The translations under genes and the position numbers were made by a program. From positions 1,471,305 to 1,535,304 of the forward strand of contig JAJFKW010000001.1 in assembly GCA_021773015.1 (NCBI GenBank): a stretch of 64,000 nucleotides of DNA, read 5' to 3'. This document shows, piece after piece, positions 17,476-26,604 of this stretch. The notes beneath the pieces were generated by a model. It did not search any database and was not told where the DNA came from. It saw only the letters and a list, made by a program, of their open reading frames with translations. Within the stretch, counting starts at the first letter, position 1, and each line of letters begins with the position of its first letter. This stretch comes from Woeseia sp. (GTDB lineage Bacteria > Pseudomonadota > Gammaproteobacteria > Steroidobacterales > Woeseiaceae).

Positions 17476-18957
17476 ATGGCGCACGATAGTGCGATTGATC
17501 GAAGCACATCGGCGCATGAGGGCGCAGCAGATCTGTCACTACGAGCCGATAAAATTGGCCCGTTGCACGCGCGCCTAGCGTGCCCGATTTGTAGAAATTC
17601 TATAGCGCTACCTGCCTATCGTAATTCTGCCAATCCTGGTAACGCGATGGCGCCGAAGTATCGATGTCAAAGTTGCGAGGTGGATTTCCCGGCCGCGACT
17701 TGCGGCGAGCGGACAATTCCTTGGCTGTTTCCGCATCCAGAGCTCGCACATCTGGAGTGGAGCGCACGATTTCGCGGCTATCTGCAACAGATTTCAAGCC
17801 AGCACAATGGCCTTAACCGATCGCTCAACGACACACGCCTTTCAGAGACCGGCAAACGACGCATTGCTCACGCGTTGGGTGCGAAACGCGAGCATCAACG
17901 ACAGGTATCGGAGTTATTAGGCCCGATTGGATTGAACGCCGACGACCTAGTGCCCGCAATGACGCGCCTACTCGATCAATGCTTGCCAAAAAATCAGGGA
18001 CTGCTGAGCTATGCAGATAATGTATTTCGCGATTGGGCCTGGGACAACGGAGAAAACGAGGCGTCATTAAGTGCGATAGACGGTCTAATATCTTCTGATA
18101 CACGGCATAATTTGGGTGCAACGTTGACGCTCGGCGCCGGGGCTGGCCGACTTGCCTATGATATTCACCGCCGCTATTCGCCGGAACTATCAGTCCTGCT
18201 CGACTTTAACCCGTTGCTGCTATCCGTGGGCAACCAGGTTTCGCAGGGAAAAGAAGTGTCGCTTTACGAATTTCCTGTCGCGCCAATTGACGACGCCGCT
18301 TGCGCGGTTTTGCAGCGCTGCTTCGCCCCGGAGCCACTCGATCATAAACATGACTTTCACTTCGTCTTTGGCGACGCCACCAATGCACCATTTGCCGATA
18401 GCAGTTTCGATACGATTGTCACGCCATGGTTGATAGACATACTGCCGCAGGACCTGCGTGAATTCGTTCCACAAGTAAATCGTCTGCTGCCAACAGGCGG
18501 GCTATGGGTCAATACCGGTTCACTCGCCTTCTTTCATGATGATCCCTGCTGTCGATACAGCGAAAAAGAGGTATTGGAGGTCGTTTCAGCGTGCGGTTTC
18601 GAAATTGTCGGTATCGACCATCGGTCGATACCCTACTTGCAATCGCCGAATAGCGCGCATGGACGGCTGGAGCGAATCGTCAGCTTCACCGCGCGCAAAC
18701 GAGCCAGCATTTTGGCCCCTATGACTTCCAAACTATCGCCTAAGTGGTTGTGCGATACGTCAATCAGTGTACCAACGTGTGCCGAAACCACCGTTGCCTC
18801 ATCCACACACCTACTCACCGCACAGGTGCTTGCAGCGATAGACGGCAAACGCTCAATCGACGCGATCACACATCTGGTATCACGGGAATACAAACTGTCG
18901 CACGACGAATGTGCGATAGCGGTAAGACGCATTGTGTTGGACAACGTGAAAAAGTAG
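17476..18957 (+). CDS. module A: N2227-type SAM methyltransferase with zinc ribbon and PqqD/RRE-like tail
   Basis: About 493 residues from the ATG at 17476; a TTG at 17458 is possible. An N-terminal zinc ribbon has Cys36/Cys39 (CPIC) and Cys64/Cys67 (CQSC), as in Trm112-like domains. A methyltransferase core follows: VFRDWAWDNGE, motif I LTLGAGAGRLAYDIH, then DTIVTPWLIDILP and GGLWVNTGSLAF, which match the carnosine N-methyltransferase (N2227) family. The last 60 residues, AAIDGKRSIDAITHLVSREY..., look like PqqD, the peptide-binding fold called RRE in RiPP enzymes. No signal peptide, so it is cytoplasmic, 42 bases after the Tat gene. It may methylate a module protein or a small histidine derivative. 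Paralogue at 52566. Confidence 0.78.
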   Translation: MAHDSAIDRSTSAHEGAADLSLRADKIGPLHARLACPICRNSIALPAYRNSANPGNAMAPKYRCQSCEVDFPAATCGERTIPWLFPHPELAHLEWSARFRGYLQQISSQHNGLNRSLNDTRLSETGKRRIAHALGAKREHQRQVSELLGPIGLNADDLVPAMTRLLDQCLPKNQGLLSYADNVFRDWAWDNGENEASLSAIDGLISSDTRHNLGATLTLGAGAGRLAYDIHRRYSPELSVLLDFNPLLLSVGNQVSQGKEVSLYEFPVAPIDDAACAVLQRCFAPEPLDHKHDFHFVFGDATNAPFADSSFDTIVTPWLIDILPQDLREFVPQVNRLLPTGGLWVNTGSLAFFHDDPCCRYSEKEVLEVVSACGFEIVGIDHRSIPYLQSPNSAHGRLERIVSFTARKRASILAPMTSKLSPKWLCDTSISVPTCAETTVASSTHLLTAQVLAAIDGKRSIDAITHLVSREYKLSHDECAIAVRRIVLDNVKK

Positions 18958-19445
18958 CTGACATCAGCCGGATCGCGTTGTCGCCGAGAAACGGAAATCG
19001 GCAAGAAATCATCATCGCATTGATAGCGGACTCTACCTGCAGACGGCGTTGAAGCCATAGCAAATTCTCGATTGACATATATCAACGCCAAATAACCAGC
19101 GCACAGCGATAATTCGATATGGTTATATAATTATCTGTGGTTTTTTTGATACAAACTGCGAAACCTCATAACCTATTGTTATTAAGGTGTTTTAATGCAC
19201 AATTGGCGTATTTACTTAGACTCAGTCCATGCAAACGCAACAAAATCATTGATATTCGCGCGCGAGCTAGCGATCATTCGTTCCAAGGGGGAAATCAGTC
19301 GTGCTTTGAATACTCGTTGTTAACGAGCAGGCGGCTGCGTTCATTCCGGTTGTTTTTGGCAGGAATCTTCCAGGATTCATGTTTAGGCCGGTGCGAACTC
19401 TACCCTATATGAAATCTCATATCGCATTAAGGGAGATACATCCAC
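18958..19445 (+). other. long upstream region of the Oar-like receptor
   Basis: These 488 bases hold no gene I can support; the reading frame at 19137-19412 has no recognisable features. There is an FNR/Anr-like box (19072-19085), a TATAAT (19126-19131) and then about 300 AT-rich bases that would form a long mRNA leader. GGGAG stands 11 bases before the ATG at 19446. Confidence 0.5.
19072..19085. promoter_or_regulatory. FNR/Anr-like box
   Basis: TTGAC-ATAT-ATCAA matches nine of ten positions of TTGAT-N4-ATCAA. Its centre is about 60 bases upstream of the start expected from the TATAAT at 19126-19131, near the -61.5 position used by class I activators. A clear -35 box is missing, in line with activator dependence. 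Confidence 0.4.
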
Positions 19446-22400
19446 ATGAATAGATATACCTTTCGGTGTGTCGTGGCTTTGGCTATGGCATTCTTTTCAT
19501 TGCAGGCGCTCGCCGATACTGGTGCCCTAAAGGTCAAAGTTACTGGCCCAGACGGTTCACCTGTCGTAGGCGCAACCGTACGCGCAAGTACGGTAGAAAG
19601 CCTCACTGCAAAATCAGGCCTTACTGATGAAAATGGCGAAGTCCGACTTATTGGACTGGACCCATCGGATCAATATACCGTCGCCGTTGCTTACGAAGGC
19701 TTCCAGCCACAACGCAACGAAGACGTATTGGTCACATCGGAAAGAACTTATAACTTGCCGATTGTCCTGGCACTGGCCGAAGGCTCGATGGAAGAGATCG
19801 TTACCTACGGTCGTAACGAGATTGGTCAGTTAGTCGATACAACGTCTGCTCTTCAATCAACTGACGTAACGCTGGATATTTTGGATTCGCTGCCAACAGG
19901 ACGAAGCTATCAGTCGTACCTGCAATTGGCGCCGACGACAAAACCAACGTTGGACGGCAATCCATCATCCAAGTCTGGTGTGAATTACACTGATGCGGTC
20001 GATGCAAATGGCAACTCTTACGGCACATCCACTGACAACGTTTACTACATCGACGGTGTCAATATTACGGACGTCCAAACCGGCACTTTCGGCGGCAACT
20101 TCAACTCTGAAATTATCCAGGAACAACAGATAATTACGGGTGGTGTTCCAGCAGAGTACGAAGGTGGTCAAGGCTTGATTTCAAGAGTCATAACGAAGTC
20201 GGGAAGCAACCAGTTCGAAGGCTCGGTAAATTACTATACGCAAAGCGATAGCCTTGTTGCCGACAACGACAATTTGCAAGATGCGTCTTTTTCGACCTTC
20301 GACACTGCATTCACTTTTGGCGGTCCGATAGTGAAAGATAAGCTGTGGTTTTTTACATCATTCCAGCGCAAGGAGCGCGAGGAAGATGTTATTGATCCGA
20401 ACACGCAGCAATTCCTGAGAACGGTTACAACGGAAGAAGATCTGGGCTTCGCCAAGCTGACCTGGCAAGCTACCGACAATGATAAGTTCACTGCACAGTT
20501 TTTTGACGATCCGTTTGATCGAAATGGCTCAAATAGCATCACTACGCTGCCAAATCGCGACAGAGGTAGAATTCAGGGCGGCGACAACACTAAATTCGAG
20601 TATTCTCATTCCTGGGAAAATTTGATTTTGACCGCTAATTTCGTTTCGCACGAAGGAGAATTAAGTCAAACCTCTGTAGATCAATCCACACGAAATGATG
20701 TTGCGTTTACAGGTGCTGCCGCAGTTGGCGTCACGAACTTGGAAACCGACCTTGGCGGTGGTGGTCTTAATTCAATTGACTTCCGGAATAAAGACAGCAT
20801 CAACCTGACGCTTGAATATTTTCTGGATAGCAAATGGGGCGAGCACGAAATCAAGTTTGGCTATACGCAGACTGATAACGAACGGTTGCTGAACGCGGAA
20901 ACGCCTGGCGGAGATAACGCGATTTACACCTCCATCGGTGCGGGAAACGCCGGCACGACGTTGGATGAATACGTCACGCTTCCATTTACAGGTGAGACTG
21001 ACATCACCGATCAGGACCTTGCGGGGATCATTGCTGCAATGGCGAGCAGCCCTAACTCTGCGGCCTTCCTGACTCAGTTCGACGCAGACGTGTCCGGCGA
21101 CATCAGTAGTGCAGAGATCGGCGCCGCAGTTTTTGACTCGACGGTGGGCAATCCGCACGGCGAAGTCAATGTCTACAGGATCCAACGGACGCAGCAGGGT
21201 GCCACGAACTTCAAGACTGAAGGCACAGCGTTCTTTCTTCAAGACACTTGGAATATTGACGAGCATTGGACAGTTTCAGCCGGCATACGCGCTGAAGAAT
21301 GGGAACATATCAACACTGCGGGTGAGTCGATATTCACCTTCGACTACGAAATCGCGCCACGATTAAGCGTAATTTATGACGTCGGCGGTGACGGTGCCAG
21401 TAAGATCTTCGGATTTTACGGTCGATACTACGATCCAATTCGTACCGACATGACATCGTTTGCCGGTACGGTGACGGGTTCCGTTCGCGAAGAACAAGTG
21501 TTTGTTGGTGGCGATTGGTTAACCTTCCGAACGCGTGGTGGTCCTGGCGATCCTGATGGATTTTTTGCGCCAACAACGCAGACACCGTATACCGACGAGT
21601 ACATGCTGGGTTACGAACGAACCTTGACGCCTGACCAAAGCATTTCAATCATTTATACGCATCGTGTCACCGAAGATATTCTCGAAGACTACAATCTTTG
21701 CGTCTACAGCCTGGACTGCACCGATTCGGATAACGAGTTTGAAGATCCGTTCTTTGCAGCAGGAGACCTTGGATTGCCTCTGTCTTACTTCGGGTTTACT
21801 GATGCAAACAGGCCCCCAGCGAACTTCATCATTGGAACACTTGCTGGCGGTAAGCGTGAATATGATGGCGTGGAGGTTACATGGCGTAAGCGACGAAGTG
21901 CTGATAGCAAGTGGTTTGCACTGGCATCTTACGCGTTCAACGATGCCTCCGGAAACAGCAACTCGGACGGAAATGCAGATTTCCAGGGCGATGCAGTATT
22001 CCTGGATCCTCGCGGACCTAACGCGTTTGGCGATCAACCCGGCAATATCGAGCATCTAATCAAGGTTTCTGGCTCGTATCGCTGGGAAAACGGAATCGAG
22101 GTTGGTGCGACGTACAACTGGAACTCCGGTACGATTTTCAGCGAAACCTTTGCTGCATCGGGTCGTCACCTACCTGTTCGTGTTGCGACTGCGTTTGAAT
22201 TTATGGGAACAACGCAACGTTGGCTCGCTCCTGGCGCGATTGGTAGCGGCACAACCGAGTCATACGGAGTACTTGACGTACGTGCGAAATACGTTATGGA
22301 CTTTGGCGACCGGTACACAGCTGAATTGTTCCTCGATGTATTCAATCTGCTGGATAATCAGGCAGCAAGACGCGTCCAAGACTTGTCTTCAGGCGCAGAT

Positions 22401-22478
22401 GGCTTTGCATTCGGCGACGATAATGACTGGGTTCTTCCGCGGAGAGCCTTCCTGGGCGTTCGATTGTCATTTGACTAG
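19446..22478 (+). CDS. Oar-like TonB-dependent outer-membrane receptor with carboxypeptidase-regulatory domain and EF-hand loop
   Basis: A 1010-residue protein. A signal peptide (to about LQALA) is followed by a carboxypeptidase-regulatory-like domain (about 27-110, TGALKVKVTGPDGSPVVGATV), a TonB box (EEIVTYGRNE), a plug with YYIDGVNITD and a large barrel ending RRAFLGVRLSF plus Asp. Residues 546-557 (DADVSGDISSAE) form a perfect EF-hand calcium loop in an extracellular-loop region. Oar-type receptors take up or export large peptides. It follows module A in the same direction but has its own control region and a strong terminator, so it is probably a separate transcript. Confidence 0.93.
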   Translation: MNRYTFRCVVALAMAFFSLQALADTGALKVKVTGPDGSPVVGATVRASTVESLTAKSGLTDENGEVRLIGLDPSDQYTVAVAYEGFQPQRNEDVLVTSERTYNLPIVLALAEGSMEEIVTYGRNEIGQLVDTTSALQSTDVTLDILDSLPTGRSYQSYLQLAPTTKPTLDGNPSSKSGVNYTDAVDANGNSYGTSTDNVYYIDGVNITDVQTGTFGGNFNSEIIQEQQIITGGVPAEYEGGQGLISRVITKSGSNQFEGSVNYYTQSDSLVADNDNLQDASFSTFDTAFTFGGPIVKDKLWFFTSFQRKEREEDVIDPNTQQFLRTVTTEEDLGFAKLTWQATDNDKFTAQFFDDPFDRNGSNSITTLPNRDRGRIQGGDNTKFEYSHSWENLILTANFVSHEGELSQTSVDQSTRNDVAFTGAAAVGVTNLETDLGGGGLNSIDFRNKDSINLTLEYFLDSKWGEHEIKFGYTQTDNERLLNAETPGGDNAIYTSIGAGNAGTTLDEYVTLPFTGETDITDQDLAGIIAAMASSPNSAAFLTQFDADVSGDISSAEIGAAVFDSTVGNPHGEVNVYRIQRTQQGATNFKTEGTAFFLQDTWNIDEHWTVSAGIRAEEWEHINTAGESIFTFDYEIAPRLSVIYDVGGDGASKIFGFYGRYYDPIRTDMTSFAGTVTGSVREEQVFVGGDWLTFRTRGGPGDPDGFFAPTTQTPYTDEYMLGYERTLTPDQSISIIYTHRVTEDILEDYNLCVYSLDCTDSDNEFEDPFFAAGDLGLPLSYFGFTDANRPPANFIIGTLAGGKREYDGVEVTWRKRRSADSKWFALASYAFNDASGNSNSDGNADFQGDAVFLDPRGPNAFGDQPGNIEHLIKVSGSYRWENGIEVGATYNWNSGTIFSETFAASGRHLPVRVATAFEFMGTTQRWLAPGAIGSGTTESYGVLDVRAKYVMDFGDRYTAELFLDVFNLLDNQAARRVQDLSSGADGFAFGDDNDWVLPRRAFLGVRLSFD

Positions 22479-22490
22479 CGTATGATCGTG

Positions 22491-22510
22491 GGCAAGCTTT
22501 TTTGCTTGCC
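22491..22510 (+). other. hairpin after the Oar-like gene
   Basis: GGCAAGC, six T, GCTTGCC: a perfect seven-base stem 12 bases after the stop codon. No T-run follows, so it may protect the mRNA 3' end or act with the terminator just downstream. Confidence 0.45.
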
Positions 22511-22522
22511 TTGAAACACAAA

Positions 22523-22548
22523 CCCCGGCCAATCGGCCGGGGTTTTTT
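22523..22548 (+). terminator. intrinsic terminator
   Basis: CCCCGGCC, loop AATC, GGCCGGGG followed by six T. A perfect GC-rich eight-base stem with a T-run, ending the 19446 transcript. Confidence 0.92.
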
Positions 22549-22769
22549 CGTTGGGAGAGCGAAACATCCGCTTTGCGCGAACTGCGCTACTTCCCACCTT
22601 ATTACTATTTATTAAAGCGTTATCGAAGCGGTTGCTGTCTAGCACCTAAGCTCATCAGACGTCTCACGGGATCCTGACTGACACCGCGACTGACCAATGA
22701 ACGTTCGGCAAGAACAAAGCCGCGTGAAACAGATCGACGGTTTCGATGAATGAGTTTCCACGCTTACGT

Positions 22770-24098
22770 CTAGGTCACCACACGCATGGGTTGGCGTTTC
22801 CAATAGGTCAGCGATCGCCATAACCATTCCGCCGGGCCAAACCGGTAACGGCTTAGCCACCAGGGACTGAAAATCATCTGAAACCCAATCACTAGAACGA
22901 CGAATAGCATCTGCGTCAACCTCGGAACTTCGCCATACAAACCAAACCCGTAGCCATAGAAAACTGTTGTCAGAATAATTGAATGCAGCAAATAATTGGT
23001 TAGTGCCATTCTACCGACCGCCGAAAATCGCGCCATTAGCCCCGACAACATTCCGGCTTTGACGATCAGCATGACGGCAGCAATATGGCCGAGCGCCACA
23101 AAAAGACTACCAACATAGTTGGATATCATGCCGGTACGAAACAAATGCATCGAATCGAACTGATGCGAGTAAAGGTCGTATGCGCTGAAAAACATGACCG
23201 GTAATCCGAATCCGTAACCAATGGCGAGCATGCGTTTGTAAAAAATGGCGTCCCGATCGCCGGACAGAATACCTAACTTCATAAATGCCATGCCAATTAG
23301 CATTAACCCGCCAACGCGCCATAAGATATACGCGAAGGTATTTTGGATTTGCATACTCGCGACCACAGGCGCGCGGAACTCGAGGATTCCGGCATAGTCT
23401 CCACGATAAGCGTCTACATCTTTTCGCAAGTCCTCATCTGTAGGTGCCATAAACGGTCGCGAAGCATCCCACTGCTCTTTGATTCTATTCTGTTCCTCAG
23501 TGAGCTCCTCGCCCTCCTCAAGTACTTGTTCGATCTGCGTCATCTCGCCTTGCATTTGTTCCATAAACAGGGCCCCGCCGTAGGTGGCCAGTAACGCGAC
23601 CGGCAACAATGCGCAGCCGACAATAATCAAGGTACGCGGCTGCCGCTTGCGAAATAGATAAACGAACATTCCCATCAATGCATAATGAAAAAGGATGTCG
23701 CCCATCCAAAGCAGATAACCGTGTGCCGCACCAATCAACAACAGCCAAAATTGACGGCGAAAATATATGCGACCGAATTTCGCTTTTCTAGCTTCTGCGC
23801 GCTGCCACATGACGACCAGACCGGCGCCAAATAGCATTGAGAAAATTGTCATGAACTTCTGATCGAAAAATATGTGCGTGACAATCCACGTTCCAATGTT
23901 GTACCACTCTAGGCCGCCCATGACAGTCGGATTCATGTAAGCGATAAACGGCATCGCAAACGCGTAGATGTTCATTACGAGGATGCCGAGCACTGCGACA
24001 CCGCGTAGTGTGTCTATCGCGACGATTCGTTCACCAAGCGATACCGGTGCTGACACGCCTGCACCGCCAAGTTCTTCTGTCGATTGAACTTCCGGCAT
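22770..24098 (-). CDS. DUF418 family membrane protein (YeiB-like)
   Basis: A 442-residue multi-pass membrane protein. The family signature IDTLRGVAVLGILVMNIYAF is at about residues 28-47, and a C-terminal DUF418 region has MALTNYLLHSIILTTVFYGY, then FSPWWLSRYRFGPAEWLWRSLTYWK. About ten hydrophobic segments with an acidic loop of about 80 residues in the middle (EEGEELTEEQNRIKEQW). The family is related to acyltransferase-3 membrane enzymes and its function is largely unknown. It is the last of three leftward genes (HAD, lipase) separated by short gaps. Confidence 0.92.
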   Translation of the reverse strand: MPEVQSTEELGGAGVSAPVSLGERIVAIDTLRGVAVLGILVMNIYAFAMPFIAYMNPTVMGGLEWYNIGTWIVTHIFFDQKFMTIFSMLFGAGLVVMWQRAEARKAKFGRIYFRRQFWLLLIGAAHGYLLWMGDILFHYALMGMFVYLFRKRQPRTLIIVGCALLPVALLATYGGALFMEQMQGEMTQIEQVLEEGEELTEEQNRIKEQWDASRPFMAPTDEDLRKDVDAYRGDYAGILEFRAPVVASMQIQNTFAYILWRVGGLMLIGMAFMKLGILSGDRDAIFYKRMLAIGYGFGLPVMFFSAYDLYSHQFDSMHLFRTGMISNYVGSLFVALGHIAAVMLIVKAGMLSGLMARFSAVGRMALTNYLLHSIILTTVFYGYGFGLYGEVPRLTQMLFVVLVIGFQMIFSPWWLSRYRFGPAEWLWRSLTYWKRQPMRVVT

Positions 24099-24158
24099 AC
24101 ATTCACTCCCTATGCATGGATTCGGCGCGCACCTGGAACATCTAACGCGCCGACTAAG

Positions 24159-24830
24159 TTATTGTGATTTATTTATCGCGCTGACCAACTCATGCGGCAT
24201 TCTAGCAAATCGAGTTGCTCCTGCGTTTTCGAGCTCCGACCGTGATCCATAGCCGTACAGGACACCGATTGACTGCATACCATTTTCAGTCGCACCCAAG
24301 ATATCGTAGCTGCGATCACCAACCATGACGCAGCGCTGTGAGCTAACGCTCAGATGGTCAGCTGCATTGCGCAACAACTCCACTTTGCTCGAATTCGAGC
24401 CGTCCAATTCCGAGCCAAAAATACGCCGGAAGTATCGCGATAACTGAAAGTGCCTGCAGATCTTGCTGGCGAATACCGTCGGTTTGCTTGTGGCGATGAA
24501 TAGTTCGTAGCCATCTTGTGTCAATCTTGCCAGTAGCGCTGCAATACCATCGTAGACTCTATTTTCATAAAGACCGGTCTCTGCAAAACGTTCGCGATAG
24601 TAGATTAGGGCCTGCTTCGCCGTATTCCGATCGCCCAAAATTTCTTCAAAACTGCACAATAGCGGTGGGCCGATACACCAAGTTAGTTGATCGATATTGG
24701 GCACCTCAGTGTTCAATCTTCCAAGCGCATACTGAATTGAGCGGCAGATTCCCAACTTCGGATCGGTCAGCGTACCGTCCAGATCGAAAAATATTGCGTC
24801 AATATTACCGTTCAATATGTTCCCACCCAC
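24159..24830 (-). CDS. HAD-superfamily hydrolase, phosphoglycolate phosphatase-like
   Basis: A 223-residue protein with GTG as the most likely start. Motif I is FFDLDGTLTD (Asp16, Asp18), motif II is the Thr or Ser in LFIATSKP, the motif III lysine is near SSKVELLRNA, and motif IV is MVGDRSYDI. A helical cap between motifs I and II makes it subclass IA, as in Gph. It should be a cytoplasmic phosphatase of a small phosphorylated metabolite; the substrate cannot be told. It lies 23 bases after the lipase gene in the same direction. Confidence 0.9.
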   Translation of the reverse strand: MGGNILNGNIDAIFFDLDGTLTDPKLGICRSIQYALGRLNTEVPNIDQLTWCIGPPLLCSFEEILGDRNTAKQALIYYRERFAETGLYENRVYDGIAALLARLTQDGYELFIATSKPTVFASKICRHFQLSRYFRRIFGSELDGSNSSKVELLRNAADHLSVSSQRCVMVGDRSYDILGATENGMQSIGVLYGYGSRSELENAGATRFARMPHELVSAINKSQ

Positions 24831-24853
24831 ACAAAAATACGGTAATCACTAGG

Positions 24854-26230
24854 CTATCGATCGACACTCAGTAACGCGTGCAACAAATTGTTTTGAAAAT
24901 GTATGTTACCCGTTAGCTGACTGTGAGACTCGCAGAGGAAAATTGGGTAGTCGAGCGGAAAGTCACTATATTCATGACGGCTCACGGTCGGATCGAAAGT
25001 TTGTCGCGCCATTAACGATGCTTTGGTAACGATTCCATCACCCGGCTCCATCATCAAGCCATGATAGTCGACGCCCGACAGTGGGCTCTCTATTTCTTTG
25101 GGAAACAAACGAACTTTTGCAACGCCAGCAACGTCCTCCACCACCATGCGGGCTGGTGTATCAACGCAATCGCTGCCGAAGACAATGTATTCCGTTTTGA
25201 GGTTTTCAACGGGCACGGTCAATGACCAACTGAAGCGGCGTGCCCGCTCTAAATGTTTCTCGAAGAAGGCGCGAAGAACGCTAAGATATTCCTTACCTGC
25301 CTCAGATGTGTCAAAACGTTTGAGAATTCGTTTTTCAACAACAGGGTCATAAATGGATAGCCGCATATCTGCCCACAACGCGACGTCAAATTGATCGCGA
25401 TGTAGCGGACTCCCATCCATATTGACCAGCCACTCATTTATTGCGTGAGGAAGAACCTGATAGGTACTCGGAAACGTCGCAACAACTTCGATCGGCACGG
25501 TGCCGAAGAGAACTTTGTAACCGCGCGACAAGGTTCGAAATGCGCCTGCCGATCCTAAGTTTGGAGTACCTAGCAATATGACGCGACGAATTTTCTCAGC
25601 GCCTGCGCCGCTGACCGGGAAGTCGTTGCCGTCGAGCACGTCACGAGTGCCGTAACGGGCGAAATAACGGGTGATTAATCCGCCCATGCTATGCGCAACA
25701 ATATCAACCTTAAGCTCAGGGTTGTTATAGTCGGTACGAATATCTTCAATAAATGAATTCAGACGCCTGGCCGTGTGCACGTTATCCTGCCGCCAATCGT
25801 AAGAAAACACGTAGTATCGTTTCTCTAGCGGCAGCCGCTTGGTGCCTATTGTGGCGGGTCCATAGCCACCAGCGTCCTTCAAAACATCGAGGATCCGGCC
25901 ATAAAAATCCACACCGCCGATACGGTTGGCGATCCCAGACGGCATAACCGACGCCATTTGCGGCAGCAACGTCGTGGCATCAATATCCATCCGTAGTGAT
26001 TCATAATCGCTAAAAAGAACGCGGGTAACGCCACCTGGCCAAATTTCACGCGCTGCGCTGTGATCGTATAGCCTGCCGCCGAGCGCACCATGGATAACAA
26101 CAACCGGCGGCTGATCCACCATTCCCTCTTGCTTGGCGTAGATTTGCGTAAGATCCGGCTGCAAAACAGCACATCCGGCAAGACCACAAAATAATGCCGC
26201 TATAGGCAAAAATGCCAGTTTACCGTTCAT
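24854..26230 (-). CDS. lipoprotein lipase/esterase, LCAT-like alpha/beta hydrolase
   Basis: 458 residues from the ATG at 26230; an upstream ATG at 26251 would lengthen the signal needlessly. The signal ends in a lipobox GLAGC (Cys20). The hydrolase core has VVVIHGALGGRLYDHSA at the oxyanion hole, an N-terminal part typical of lecithin-cholesterol acyltransferase-like enzymes, and the nucleophile elbow VAHSMGGLITRYFA. A late YHGLMMEPGDGIV supplies the likely Asp and His region. It should act on lipids or esters at the periplasmic face of a membrane. Possibly co-transcribed with the HAD and DUF418 genes. Confidence 0.82.
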   Translation of the reverse strand: MNGKLAFLPIAALFCGLAGCAVLQPDLTQIYAKQEGMVDQPPVVVIHGALGGRLYDHSAAREIWPGGVTRVLFSDYESLRMDIDATTLLPQMASVMPSGIANRIGGVDFYGRILDVLKDAGGYGPATIGTKRLPLEKRYYVFSYDWRQDNVHTARRLNSFIEDIRTDYNNPELKVDIVAHSMGGLITRYFARYGTRDVLDGNDFPVSGAGAEKIRRVILLGTPNLGSAGAFRTLSRGYKVLFGTVPIEVVATFPSTYQVLPHAINEWLVNMDGSPLHRDQFDVALWADMRLSIYDPVVEKRILKRFDTSEAGKEYLSVLRAFFEKHLERARRFSWSLTVPVENLKTEYIVFGSDCVDTPARMVVEDVAGVAKVRLFPKEIESPLSGVDYHGLMMEPGDGIVTKASLMARQTFDPTVSRHEYSDFPLDYPIFLCESHSQLTGNIHFQNNLLHALLSVDR

Positions 26231-26604
26231 TAACAGCCCGCCTCGATACATTCCTGCGAATATTAGCCACTATTGACCGCAAAATCCTCAACTCGAACAG
26301 ACGTCTGCAAGGATCAGGAGAATTGCGCTAAATACACCACTACAAAATACGACATACAAGTTAAAGACATGCGCTTCTTTTGGTATGCTGCGACGCGACG
26401 AAAGCACACAAGAGACCGTGTTGTCGTATCGAAAAAGATTGATTGTCAATCTAATTCGCGACCTCGTAGACGAGCTTGGTGCTAAGGCCCACTTGTGCAG
26501 ACTACAAGTGGTGCTGTCCGATTCTATTTGTCGTTGCACTTGTGAAATCCGGTCAACAATTCCGGTCAGATCTGTGGTGACGCCCACTAAAGAAGCATAA
26601 AAAG
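26231..26604 (+). other. intergenic region between the lipase and isocitrate dehydrogenase genes
   Basis: Divergent promoter region of 374 bases with no gene seen. Two perfect inverted repeats are present: AGATTGA-TTG-TCAATCT near 26438-26454 and CCACTTGT-N7-ACAAGTGG at 26489-26511. Either could be an operator for the dehydrogenase gene; neither is followed by a T-run. Confidence 0.45.

Noticed and set aside
17476-18957. A RiPP precursor near the RRE-like methyltransferases
   Set aside because: No short gene with a leader-like sequence was found within a few hundred bases of either copy.
19137-19412. 91-residue frame before the Oar-like gene
   Set aside because: No ribosome site, odd composition and no domain; it lies in a probable leader.
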